Source of the DNA: Methylococcus mesophilus
GTDB lineage: Bacteria; Pseudomonadota; Gammaproteobacteria; Methylococcales; Methylococcaceae
Assembly (NCBI RefSeq): GCF_026247885.1
Contig: NZ_CP110921.1
Coordinates: 3,169,501 to 3,233,500 of the forward strand
Direction of reading: 5' to 3'
DNA: 64,000 bases
The notes under the pieces were generated by a model. That model was not told the DNA's origin. It made no database searches and was given only the letters and a program-made list of their open reading frames with translations. The translations under genes were made by a program, and so were the position numbers. Below, piece after piece: positions 35,739-43,773 of this stretch (position 1 is the first letter of the stretch; each line of letters opens with the position of its first letter).

Positions 35739-36227
35739 TCATTGGCGGCCCTGCAAGTTGTAAAACATGCCTCCCGAGGGCGCAGTATTGTCGATGACGC
35801 CCTCTCGAAAGGCAAACCGGATCGTTTGAGTTCCGACAGTCTGAGTTTGCGTATTGACCTGAGCGGACTTTGCGCTCAGATATTCGACGGCTAGCGAATC
35901 GGGTGATGGCCACTTAAGATTTACGCCATATGCGTTTTGATTGCGGATCGCGCCATATAGCGAAACAGCCGGAGAACCCGCAGGTTGGGCGCCGCGCTCC
36001 ACGACGTAGACCTCGTATCCGAATGACGTGGTGGCGCCACCGTTGGTCTCAAGAAGTACGGCTTCGATGTTTCCAGACGGCGATACGACGCGAGCAACTT
36101 CGTCCTTGCTCGGCTCGTCCACCAGCCCGGAGACAATCGATGCCGTCAGCAATACGGCGACAGCGGCTAAGGTCAGCAGTGTTCCGACAGTCCAGAGTAT
36201 CCACTTCAACGGTCGTGACATTGGCAT
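35739..36227 (-). CDS. Cassette gene: membrane-anchored protein, unknown function
   Basis: A 162-residue protein starting MPMSRPLKWILWTVGTLLTL, with one N-terminal membrane helix (LLTLAAVAVLLTASIVSGLV) and a beta-rich domain outside the membrane (EAVLLETNGGATTSFGYEVY, SPDSLAVEYLSAKSAQ). The extension upstream to 36281 overlaps attC-like DNA and was not used. Family not recognised. It is one of a row of leftward cassette genes, each followed by an attC site. Confidence 0.6.
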   Translation of the reverse strand: MPMSRPLKWILWTVGTLLTLAAVAVLLTASIVSGLVDEPSKDEVARVVSPSGNIEAVLLETNGGATTSFGYEVYVVERGAQPAGSPAVSLYGAIRNQNAYGVNLKWPSPDSLAVEYLSAKSAQVNTQTQTVGTQTIRFAFREGVIDNTAPSGGMFYNLQGRQ

Positions 36228-36269
36228 GGCTTCAAGACTCCAAACGCGCGAACTCAACGCGATAAGGTG

Positions 36270-36448
36270 CGCGTAACCCACCTAGGCTGTGCCAACCAAC
36301 GTGGGGCGCAATGATCGCGAGCGATGCGCTTCCTTACGTTGGCGGCATCCTATCAACGCATCTTTTCGCGTTGGACGGATGATGGACTACTCCGGGAAGC
36401 GGGCCAAGTGCCATGCCGGTGCGAGTCGGCTCCAGCGAAGGGTTAGGC
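36270..36448 (-). repeat. attC site 2, long form (approximate limits)
   Basis: The right end is a clear GTTAGGC core at 36442-36448 overlapping the stop of the protease gene. The rest is about 170 bases with inverted segments (for example CAACGCATC/ and CGCGTTGG). It is longer than the other sites and its left core is degenerate, so the limit is a guess. It spuriously encodes NPSLEPTRTGMALGPL-like residues, a known feature of long attC-like DNA. Confidence 0.45.
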
Positions 36449-37285
36449 GTCACCGCGCGCCTTGATGAAGGCTTCGATTGTCTCGACCACGGTGCGCGCC
36501 TTGAAGACGATGCCAAGATCAAGCATCTCTCTCTGCTGCGCCATCGGTTGATTCTGTGTTGGTACAGGTACAGCAACGATCTGATTGAGTTCGGTTCGAA
36601 AGAAGACAGCAGCCACGACCCCAACGAAGATCAGACGAGAACCAACGACAGTATTCCCGCGCTTGTCCGAGTACATACCTTGGTTCAAGATGAACACTGG
36701 ACTGCCACTGGAGCCTCCGAAGACAGATGCATCGATGATGAAGCGCGGCGTGCCTTCAAAGTCGACTACGATCGGCGATGCAGTTGTGCCTCGCCGAGCG
36801 ACTGGAATCAGATTCGAACGATCCCAGATTCCGTCCGGATAGCCGATAAAGGTCACAGACTCAATGGCGTCAAGTTGCTCCAGCTGCGTCGCACTTGGGA
36901 GCATGTTGGAGTCAACACATCGATAGAACAGTTCCACGCCAGCCTGTTGCTTGATGTGTGTCTCAAGCGGGATGAAGGGAACCACGGCGATGTCTATGTC
37001 CGGCGATGGATGGCCGAACCAAGCCTGAGGCCAATCGTTGATGTCTAGCCGGAACCCGGTTCCGAGATTCGGTTTGTCGTCCTTCTTCTGATGAAATGTC
37101 AGAGAGCCTGCTTGCACGCCCTGCACCACATGCTTGTTCGTCACGACGAAGATCGCGTGCTGAGACTCCGAGAGTCGGTGCGTGTATAGGAATCCGGTAC
37201 CGGAACCGAGCGCGCCATTCGCTGCACGCGTGTCGATCCTCACGGTGGTGAAGAAGAGGTTTTCTGCGAGCGACTCGACGAGCAT
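36443..37285 (-). CDS. Cassette gene: trypsin-like serine protease
   Basis: A 280-residue S1-type peptidase fold without a signal peptide, hence cytoplasmic. The catalytic triad is visible: His in FVVTNKHVVQG, Asp in SPDIDIAVVPF, and Ser in FGGSSGSPVFILN. Cytoplasmic trypsin-like proteases of this kind occur as effectors in defence loci, which makes it an interesting cassette, but no partner is adjacent. Start and stop lie tight against flanking attC sites. Confidence 0.82.
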   Translation of the reverse strand: MLVESLAENLFFTTVRIDTRAANGALGSGTGFLYTHRLSESQHAIFVVTNKHVVQGVQAGSLTFHQKKDDKPNLGTGFRLDINDWPQAWFGHPSPDIDIAVVPFIPLETHIKQQAGVELFYRCVDSNMLPSATQLEQLDAIESVTFIGYPDGIWDRSNLIPVARRGTTASPIVVDFEGTPRFIIDASVFGGSSGSPVFILNQGMYSDKRGNTVVGSRLIFVGVVAAVFFRTELNQIVAVPVPTQNQPMAQQREMLDLGIVFKARTVVETIEAFIKARGDA

Positions 37286-37294
37286 GGTTGTGAC

Positions 37295-37363
37295 GCCTAA
37301 CGTCTGAATTCACCGGCCTGCGCGGCTTTTCGCGCAAGGTCCGTGTTGACCGCAAGGTTAGGC
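37295..37363 (-). repeat. attC site 3, interrupted at its core by IS copy 2
   Basis: This 69-base site has terminal cores GCCTAAC (37295-37301) and GTTAGGC (37357-37363). Inside are complementary arms CACCGGCCTGCGCG and CGCGCAAGGTCCG. Its first 19 bases (TAACGTCTGAATTCACCGG) are shared with sites 4 and 5. IS copy 2 is inserted in GTT^AGGC, duplicating AGGC. Confidence 0.8.
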
Positions 37364-37379
37364 TGACCTGCTCCCCGAT

Positions 37380-38228
37380 TTAGTCCGAAACGGACATAGA
37401 GTCTGCGGTTAAAAATGTGTCTGCAAACTGATCTGGCGTCAGGTAAGCCAACGAACTGTGGGGGCGTTGCTCATTGTATTCCCGACGCCACTCCTCAATG
37501 ACTTGGCGAGCATGGCGCATCGAGACGAACCAATGCTCGTTCAGGCATTCATCCCGGAATTTGCCGTTGAAGCTTTCGATGCAGGCGTTCTGCTGTGGCT
37601 TACCTGGCTGGATGAAGCTCAAGCACAGTCCTTGGCTATCGGCCCATTCATCCAAAGCCTTGCCGGCAAACTCGGGGCCGTTGTCGACGGTGACTGATTT
37701 GGGCAATCCGCGGATCTCTGCCAGCCGTTGCAGCACACCGACTACACGTCTGCCAGGCAGCGAAGTATCGACTTCGATGGCCAAGCACTGCTTCGTGAAG
37801 TCATCGACGATATTCAGGCACCGCAGCCGCCGACCATCGGCCAAACCGTCCGAAACATAGTCCATAGACCAACTCTCGTTAGGCGCCGATGGCGCGACCT
37901 TGATTTGGCGCTCCACGCCGGCAATGCGCTTCCGCTTTCGTTTGCGGACCATCAGGCCGGCCTCGTGATACACGCGATAGGTGCGCTTTCGGTTGATTTC
38001 CCAACCCTCTCGGCAAAGTAGCACGTGCAGCCGGCGATACCCATAGCGCCGCTTCTGCGCTGCCAATTCGCACAGTCGTTCCTTGAGCTCCTGGTCTGCT
38101 GGCCGCTTAGCTTCGTAGCGATACAGCGACCGAGAAATACCGATCAGCCCACAAGCCCGCGTGACGCCCATCTGGTGCTTTGTCATCAGATGGGAGACCG
38201 CCACCCTCTTGGCTTGTGGGCTTACCAC
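37380..38228 (-). CDS. IS3-family transposase OrfB (copy 2), Tyr to Cys near DDE Glu
   Basis: An 282-residue integrase domain in the -1 frame relative to orfA. The DDE residues are present. The residue two before the catalytic Glu is Cys (NACIESF) where the other three copies have Tyr, and Val replaces Ala in QAKRVAV. The Cys change may lower activity. Confidence 0.93.
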   Translation of the reverse strand: MVSPQAKRVAVSHLMTKHQMGVTRACGLIGISRSLYRYEAKRPADQELKERLCELAAQKRRYGYRRLHVLLCREGWEINRKRTYRVYHEAGLMVRKRKRKRIAGVERQIKVAPSAPNESWSMDYVSDGLADGRRLRCLNIVDDFTKQCLAIEVDTSLPGRRVVGVLQRLAEIRGLPKSVTVDNGPEFAGKALDEWADSQGLCLSFIQPGKPQQNACIESFNGKFRDECLNEHWFVSMRHARQVIEEWRREYNEQRPHSSLAYLTPDQFADTFLTADSMSVSD

Positions 38229-38485
38229 TTTCGGCCTACAACCTCTTTCAACGCAGCATTGTCCAGCATCGCCTCCGCCAGCAGGCGCTTGAGCCGGGCA
38301 TTCTCGGTCTCCAGTGCCTTGAGCCGCTGCGCATCCGACACTGTCAGGCCGCCGTATTTCGCTTTCCAGTTGTAGTACGTCGCCTCGCTGAGCCCGTGCT
38401 TGCGGCACAGCTCCGCTACTTTTAGGCCGGCTTCGGCTTCCTTCAGGATGCCAATGATCTGTTCTTCGGTGAAACGCTTCTTCAT
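38222..38485 (-). CDS. IS3-family transposase OrfA (copy 2)
   Basis: An 87-residue HTH and leucine-zipper protein, identical in sequence to the copy 1 OrfA. It lies 60 bp inside the IS end. Confidence 0.95.
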   Translation of the reverse strand: MKKRFTEEQIIGILKEAEAGLKVAELCRKHGLSEATYYNWKAKYGGLTVSDAQRLKALETENARLKRLLAEAMLDNAALKEVVGRKW

Positions 38486-38564
38486 GCTGCCTCCTATCGA
38501 GGCAGACTCTACATCACGACCGGACTAATCTCGGGGAGCAGGTCAAGGCCACGACATCACAGGT

Positions 38565-39515
38565 TCAATTGAATGAGTAGTGGCGAACGCGCAAGCGGGT
38601 TGAACCTGCAAGAGGTTCAAACGCAAGCACCAGTCGCTTAAGAGAGCTGCGAGAGTCGGAAAACCAATTCATTAGACGAAGCACTTTGGCGTCAATGCCG
38701 TTCGGAATAGGCAAGGTGACTCCGGGTGCTGGTGGTATGCCAAGACGGTGATATGTATTCAGCGTCTCGCATATAGCGCCGGCTGCGAGATCAGCGATTG
38801 CAACAAAATCCTCTACATCTCGCTTCCCCGTATCGGATGCTGTAGTGGCTATACGAAGGTGGCCAAGAGTGTGAGGTAAGTAATGACTGCTGATGCGCCC
38901 AAAGGTCGACACCAATTCACCGTGTCGTTCGACGTTGGCAGCAATATCGTCTTGATCGGTTATCCAGAGAACGTCTTGGTACTCGCGGGACAAGCCAGAA
39001 AGGAAGAAGGATGCGAAGTGGCAAACCCGGAGTAGTTTCTCGACAACATGCGGAGCCCAATGGGCAATGGACTGGATTTCAGGATCAGACGATTCAATTC
39101 TTCCGGATGACTTGAACAGGGATTCAATGCTCTTGTCCACCAGGATAACTACCAAGAGACCAGACAATAGATTGGTGGCCTCAAGAAAGCGGGGAAGCGC
39201 AGCATTCCGCTGCCGGTCGTTTAGTGCTTTGTAAGAGAGGCGGCGACCGTCAGGCAAGAACTGCTTCCGTAACGATTTCTGTGCTCTTAACCACGACCGG
39301 CTCCGATCAGCGTCCACGAACAAAAAGCAGAGAGCCTCGAACTGCGAAGTGGCATGCTGTCCGCTGTAGTCAGACCCGACAAGAATGGTCGATGCATTAC
39401 GGAGATTGGGGATGGCATCAGGATCCGAGAAGTCTAGGGTGCGGATCAGAGAGTTGGCGACATTCATTGCGCCAAGTTCCGGCCGGTCTCCAAGTTTCCA
39501 GTTGTTGGACAGCAT
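38565..39515 (-). CDS. Cassette gene: uncharacterised 316-residue protein
   Basis: The protein opens with MLSNNWKLGDRPELGAMNVA and soon shows STILVGSDYSGQHATSQFEA, an acidic-strand segment loosely recalling DUF3800-type nuclease-fold proteins, followed by RSRSWLRAQKSLRKQFLPDG and long helices. A conserved-looking WITDQDDIAAN segment carries several Asp residues near residue 190. I cannot place it with confidence. It is flanked by attC sites 3 and 4, so it is a mobile cassette; its own attC is the one broken by IS copy 2. Confidence 0.6.
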   Translation of the reverse strand: MLSNNWKLGDRPELGAMNVANSLIRTLDFSDPDAIPNLRNASTILVGSDYSGQHATSQFEALCFLFVDADRSRSWLRAQKSLRKQFLPDGRRLSYKALNDRQRNAALPRFLEATNLLSGLLVVILVDKSIESLFKSSGRIESSDPEIQSIAHWAPHVVEKLLRVCHFASFFLSGLSREYQDVLWITDQDDIAANVERHGELVSTFGRISSHYLPHTLGHLRIATTASDTGKRDVEDFVAIADLAAGAICETLNTYHRLGIPPAPGVTLPIPNGIDAKVLRLMNWFSDSRSSLKRLVLAFEPLAGSTRLRVRHYSFN

Positions 39516-39525
39516 GGCACTCGTG

Positions 39526-39592
39526 GCCTAACGTCTGAATTCACCGGCCTGCGCGGCTTTTCGCGCAGGTCCGGTGGAATGATGGGTTAGCC
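39526..39592 (-). repeat. attC site 4
   Basis: Terminal cores GCCTAAC (39526-39532) and GTTAGCC (39586-39592). The internal arms CACCGGCCTGCGCG and CGCGCAGGTCCGGTG fold into a near-perfect stem with a single unpaired base, the hallmark of attC. The HNH gene stop lies inside the right core. Confidence 0.85.
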
Positions 39593-40447
39593 ACGCTCTT
39601 GGTTAAGGATGCCATATGCGTCTGCTGCGAGTTGCCGATAAGACATTCTGGTCATTCCCCCGTCGCGTAACACGACTACATGTCCAAGGTCATGCTCTCT
39701 CTCAACAGGGAAGGATTCGGTCACAGCAGGAACGTTCAGCGTGCCGATCCACTTACCCAAAACTCCGACGACAAATACGACATTCTGTGGGCCAAGCCCA
39801 GCGATCACACACGAACCGTTGATTAGCTGACAAAAAAAACTGTCCAACTCCTTCTGCTGCGCATCAGCTTCCTCAATTGGAGAAAATTCGTCATATCCGC
39901 GCAGGCCGAAGCCAGCAAAGCTGTCTCTTGTAGTTGATGCGCTGAAGTTCATCAACGCCCGCAATTCATTATGTCTGACGTGACTACGAAACAGATCACC
40001 ATAGATGAAGTATCCAGCGGATAGAGCGACTTTCGCTAGGAAGCGTTTACGAACATGGATGTCGATCTTGAATTGTGAAGAGATTTTGTTACCAGAGACT
40101 TCGTCAGGATCGAGATAGCGTTTGTCCATGGCATCCCAAACAAGCGGTTCTTCTTTTCCACGCAGCGTTACCTGAATAGGCCTTTGTTCGTCTCCAAGCG
40201 TCGATTTGCGCAACAAGACCGTAGGCGGGGTGTTGCTGTGCCCTCTGGCGTCGAACTCTCGGCGGCGCATTGAAGTAAGAAAATCATTTGCCAAGACACC
40301 ATCAATGCTTGAGCCAACTCTTGCATTGAAGTCTTTGTCGACGCCAAGGCAAAAGGCGTTCGACCCTCCAAGCGCCAGCGGAATGATGTGCTCGGAGTTC
40401 ATTGCCTCCTCGGGCAAATCTAAGTCTGTGTATGGGCACCAGGGCAT
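39587..40447 (-). CDS. Cassette gene: HNH-type nuclease-like protein
   Basis: A 286-residue protein. The start MPWCPYTDLDLPEEAMNSEH, followed by IIPLALGGSNAFCLGVDKDF and FNARVGSSID, fits an HNH endonuclease core with His in SEHIIPLALGG and Asn in the following helix. One Cys at residue 4 and another near residue 33 may complete a partial zinc site. The remaining ~220 residues are unique. It stands between attC sites 4 and 5. A DNA- or RNA-cleaving role is inferred. Confidence 0.68.
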   Translation of the reverse strand: MPWCPYTDLDLPEEAMNSEHIIPLALGGSNAFCLGVDKDFNARVGSSIDGVLANDFLTSMRRREFDARGHSNTPPTVLLRKSTLGDEQRPIQVTLRGKEEPLVWDAMDKRYLDPDEVSGNKISSQFKIDIHVRKRFLAKVALSAGYFIYGDLFRSHVRHNELRALMNFSASTTRDSFAGFGLRGYDEFSPIEEADAQQKELDSFFCQLINGSCVIAGLGPQNVVFVVGVLGKWIGTLNVPAVTESFPVEREHDLGHVVVLRDGGMTRMSYRQLAADAYGILNQERG

Positions 40448-40451
40448 AAGT

Positions 40452-40520
40452 GGCTAACGTCTGAATTCACCGGTCTTGCGCGGCCTTATGCGCAAGGTCC
40501 GGTGGAATGAATGGTTGGGC
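40452..40520 (-). repeat. attC site 5
   Basis: Terminal cores GGCTAAC (40452-40458) and GTTGGGC (40514-40520). Arms CACCGGTCTTGCGCG and CGCAAGGTCCGGTG form a long imperfect hairpin. It shares the TAACGTCTGAATTCACCGG block with sites 3 and 4. Confidence 0.85.
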
Positions 40521-40525
40521 ACCGG

Positions 40526-42166
40526 CTACTCCGAGGTCTGAATATGGTTCTCAGCAAACTCTGAAAGACGCCGGCAATACTCGAGCATTGGCTCCAAGAT
40601 CAACTGGCGATAGACCTCTCGCGGAGACTCATCCTCCAGCCCTCGGTCAGTAAGCAATGCAGTCAATGCGCTGCTCTTACGGTGAGCAGCCGATTTCGAT
40701 CTTAGGTCTTGCAACAGGCGAAGCGAGGCTATCAAGTCCTCCGGAGGGTTGATTCCTCCATTTTGGCGGAGCCATGCCTGTAACTTATCAATCCCCCGAA
40801 CCGGCTTGTCAGGATCGTTTGCCTTCATCGCTGCAATTTCTGTAGCTGCCAATTTAGCGAGCTGCGATTCGTTCAGGTAGTCAATAAAGACCTTGGTTGC
40901 GGCGATAGTACAGCGATCAAATTCGGTCCATTCATCTGAAATAGGCACCCGCAAATCTGCGAGCACACCCGTATCATCTTTGTGAAAGTCAACGTAAAGC
41001 CCAAACCCGAAAGCTTCATGCCATTTTTCCAGAAGCTTGCGACGCTCAAACTTTATAGCGAGATCGGGATTCGTAGGGTCGGCAAACTGGGCTAAAAAGG
41101 AACGCTTGAAACAAGTTTCGCTTAGTCCGCCATCAGGTCGAACATTGAACGAGCGCCAGTACTGCTGTTCCGACTCTGGGAGGTCACGCCCAAGATCACC
41201 CAGAAATACCACCACCTTATCTTCATGGTCGTTATCCATACGCAAGCCCCACATACTCCCACAACGTAGATATCCATCTTCGACTGAATAGAGACTGGGC
41301 TTTTCAAGGTACTTTTTCAGTACATCCTTGCGGAAATGAACCGGGGTGAGATAGTGAGGGTTATCAGCATTTTTACCGAAATAATCTGCGAGTTCATCTG
41401 GGTTGGACGTAAAAACTGCATCTGATCCATCATTGTGGATTCCGATGATGAAGGATTCATAAGTGCTTTCATCCTCGTATGGCCAGACACCACACTTTTC
41501 AATTGGCAGCGCCTCTATCAGTCGCTTGCCGAGAAACCGACCAAACGCGGGCTTTCCAGAAATCGAATCGTTGGTTACGTGCCGACTCGCGCAAAGCGCC
41601 GAATCGGTTATTTCTTCTGAGCTTTCTTCTTGAGGCTCATCAAAAAATTGCACCGAATCAACTTGTAGAAGAATTTTCAATCCCCGTACTGCGCAAAACT
41701 TTCGAATCGCCGCCGTATCCACCAGCATTGCGCCAGATGAATCGCAGAATACCACCTTCTGCTTAGTTCCGTCTGCTAGAACCTTGAAATAGTTATCTGT
41801 TTTTCGGTCGTGCCACAAGTTGTGGAATAAGCGGAACTCCTCCAGAAGATCGAATTGATCTTGTTCCAAGCCATGAAATTCGCGATGAATAACAAGGGGC
41901 CAAGATTCGCCCGATGCTGGATCGTAAGAATATTCCGTACGCTCTTCTCCGTCTTCCCACCACATTGAGAATCCGGTTAGCCCATCGCCCTTACTGACAG
42001 TCCAACTAGCGTCATTAAGGCAGTTGTCAGCCGTGTCTCCTCGAACAAGGCCAATGTAAACGCCCCCATTTCCGCTTCCGCTAATGTGCCAGCTCCAGTC
42101 AGCTATCAACCACTGCCTTCGCTCTCCGTCGCGCAGTAATTTCAGGGCCTCATCCATTGTCAGCAT
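40526..42166 (-). CDS. Cassette gene: uncharacterised large protein
   Basis: A 546-residue soluble acidic protein. Trp-rich N-terminal part (WLIADWSWHISGSGNGGVYI, FSMWWEDGEERTEYSYD), a middle with many aromatic residues (HFRKDVLKKYLEKPSLYSVE), and a helical C-terminus (LRLLQDLRSKSAAHRKSSAL, LEPMLEYCRRLSEFAENH). No membrane segment or signal peptide. The RSKSAAHRK pattern near the end resembles helical segments of HEPN-like proteins, but the evidence is thin. ATG 42166 is preferred (AGAGGA ten bases upstream) over GTG 42175. It is the first gene of the cassette array as transcribed. Confidence 0.6.
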   Translation of the reverse strand: MLTMDEALKLLRDGERRQWLIADWSWHISGSGNGGVYIGLVRGDTADNCLNDASWTVSKGDGLTGFSMWWEDGEERTEYSYDPASGESWPLVIHREFHGLEQDQFDLLEEFRLFHNLWHDRKTDNYFKVLADGTKQKVVFCDSSGAMLVDTAAIRKFCAVRGLKILLQVDSVQFFDEPQEESSEEITDSALCASRHVTNDSISGKPAFGRFLGKRLIEALPIEKCGVWPYEDESTYESFIIGIHNDGSDAVFTSNPDELADYFGKNADNPHYLTPVHFRKDVLKKYLEKPSLYSVEDGYLRCGSMWGLRMDNDHEDKVVVFLGDLGRDLPESEQQYWRSFNVRPDGGLSETCFKRSFLAQFADPTNPDLAIKFERRKLLEKWHEAFGFGLYVDFHKDDTGVLADLRVPISDEWTEFDRCTIAATKVFIDYLNESQLAKLAATEIAAMKANDPDKPVRGIDKLQAWLRQNGGINPPEDLIASLRLLQDLRSKSAAHRKSSALTALLTDRGLEDESPREVYRQLILEPMLEYCRRLSEFAENHIQTSE

Positions 42167-42373
42167 CTTGATCACGTCCTCTTAAAGGAAAAAGGATGGC
42201 AAAAAGGTTTCTTGAGGTGCCCAACTACAAATGGACGCCCTAAAAGGCGCAAGAAAGTACACCAAGCAGGTGCATAAGAGGAGCCTCTTGTCCGTATTCC
42301 TATGAATTCAAATTGTTTTCCCTATCTCATGTACCCGAATAAGGCAATCGATTACACCCCGTCGCCTCAACCT
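42167..42373. other. 5' edge of the cassette array; lone core site GCCCAAC at 42219-42225
   Basis: On the minus strand GTTGGGC stands 53 bases before the first cassette gene, consistent with the upstream boundary of the array (an attI-like or attC half site). No integrase gene is present between here and 42374 or in the next 2 kb. The rest holds no gene. Confidence 0.5.
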
Positions 42374-42889
42374 CTACAACCACCGAAACCGATTCTCCTT
42401 CCATTCCCGCCCGTCGATCAAGCCCTGTTCGTAGTACCCGCCCCAGTCGAAGAAGAACGGGGTAAAGCGGTTGTCCGGGCGGTGCCAGACGATGAGGGCG
42501 CAGATCGCCAGCACCACGCCCGAAATCATGTACTCCTCTGCGCTGCCGGTCTTGAGCCGGCCGCCGAACAGGTAGAACTTGCGGTCGGACCACCAGCCGA
42601 GCGGGATGCCGGAAATGGTCATGGCGTCGGTGAGGAGGTGGAACAGGCCGCCGAGGCTGAACGCCTGCCCGAGGTGGTGGAAGTCCCAGATCAGGAAGAA
42701 GAACAGGACGGCGGCTAGCCACAGGACCAGGTAATGGGTCACGGTGCGGTGGCGGACTTTGCGCACGGGGGTGATGAGCCATTCCAGCCAGTCCGGAGCG
42801 ATGGCGCCGAGCATGGCGCCGGGGGCGAGCACCGGGTCAATCGTCGCGGTGATCACGCCGGCAATGACGATGTGGTTTTGCCACTTCAC
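42374..42889 (-). CDS. YdjM-like metal-dependent hydrolase (DUF457)
   Basis: A 171-residue membrane protein. The N-terminus MKWQNHIVIAGVITATIDPV has the conserved His, followed by a DWLEW segment and the RHRTVTHYLVLW motif (His residues of the metal site). Then come FHLLTDAMTISGIPLGWWSD and three to four hydrophobic segments. This matches YdjM/LexA-regulated inner-membrane hydrolases. GTG start at 42889. It lies outside the cassette array and reads as host chromosome. Confidence 0.85.
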   Translation of the reverse strand: MKWQNHIVIAGVITATIDPVLAPGAMLGAIAPDWLEWLITPVRKVRHRTVTHYLVLWLAAVLFFFLIWDFHHLGQAFSLGGLFHLLTDAMTISGIPLGWWSDRKFYLFGGRLKTGSAEEYMISGVVLAICALIVWHRPDNRFTPFFFDWGGYYEQGLIDGREWKENRFRWL

Positions 42890-42921
42890 AGGCCGGCTTC
42901 GTCGTGTTGCCAGCAGGGCGT

Positions 42922-43680
42922 CTATTGAATGGTTTTCGAACGCTCTACAGCATCGTCCAAGGGGTGGTATCCCAGTTCGGCTGTCGCTTCCACGATCGAC
43001 CAGAAACGATCCTTGTTATCCGAAACCCCGTAATAGATGCCAAATTCAACATCGGCGGAAAGGCAGCGTTCGACCAGCTGAATCAGATCACGGTGGCTCA
43101 GCCACGTCTGCAGGTGCCTGGGTTCATGGGTAGGGTCGTCATCGCGCAGGACCGAACCGATTCGCAGGCATATGGATGAGATGCCGAATCGATCGCAATA
43201 GAATCGGGCAAGCGCTTCCCCAAATGCCTTGCTGACCCCGTAATCGCTGTCCGGTCGAATTGGGTCCCGGACGGTAATTCGGGGTGGCGGGGCCAACGCT
43301 TCGCCTGCAGACTCGCCCGCCGGTTGCTCGTAGCCACCCGTGACATGATTGGAGCTCGCGAACACCACCCGCTTTACGGACGTCCTTCGGGCAGCCTCGT
43401 AAACGTTGCGGGTCCCGACTATGTTCGCGCTCAGGCAGTGCTCCCAATCGGCGTAAACCTTCGAGTCGCCTGCTAAGTGAATCACCGCATCGAGAGGGGC
43501 GAACCGCCGAAAGGTATCGCACAGCCGCTCGGCATCCGCGATGTCCACCGAGGCGATTCGGTCGGAGAAGGGACCTTCCCGGTCCAGACCAAAAAGGATG
43601 TAGGTGTCTGAAAGCTCCCGATGCAGTATGCCGCCTATCAAGCCGTTGATTCCCGTGATCAACACTCGACTTGGCAACAT
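42922..43680 (-). CDS. NAD-dependent epimerase/dehydratase (extended SDR)
   Basis: A 252-residue extended short-chain dehydrogenase. The Rossmann motif RVLITGINGLIGGIL (GxxGxxG) opens the protein; DIADAE and HLAGDSKV are typical, and the catalytic pair is seen as YGVSKAFGE (YxxxK) with a Ser in VVFASSNHV. It resembles uronate dehydrogenases and nucleotide-sugar epimerases; the substrate is unknown. It is 32 bp upstream of the YdjM-like gene on the same strand. Confidence 0.87.
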   Translation of the reverse strand: MLPSRVLITGINGLIGGILHRELSDTYILFGLDREGPFSDRIASVDIADAERLCDTFRRFAPLDAVIHLAGDSKVYADWEHCLSANIVGTRNVYEAARRTSVKRVVFASSNHVTGGYEQPAGESAGEALAPPPRITVRDPIRPDSDYGVSKAFGEALARFYCDRFGISSICLRIGSVLRDDDPTHEPRHLQTWLSHRDLIQLVERCLSADVEFGIYYGVSDNKDRFWSIVEATAELGYHPLDDAVERSKTIQ

Positions 43681-43773
43681 GATGACCTCCGGCGTCGGTT
43701 CTACCTCGTCGCCAGGGTAACCTGCCAGCGTGTCATTGGTAAGACAGGCTCTTAGGCTGGGTCCGCGCCTCTC

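Larger units (their letters stand above)
37364..38545 (-). mobile_element. IS3-family insertion sequence, copy 2, with AGGC target duplication
   Basis: 1182 bp, leftward. AGGC is present at 37360-37363 and 38546-38549, a perfect 4-bp duplication. The insertion is at the conserved core of attC site 3. Encoded proteins differ from copy 1 by Ala to Val in OrfB (QAKRVAV) and Tyr to Cys next to the catalytic Glu (QQNACIESF). Confidence 0.96.

Noticed and set aside
36334-36624. Leftward open frame with NPSLEPTRTGMALGPL-like residues
   Set aside because: Peptides of this type arise from attC-like repeat DNA and are not real proteins; it also overlaps the protease gene.
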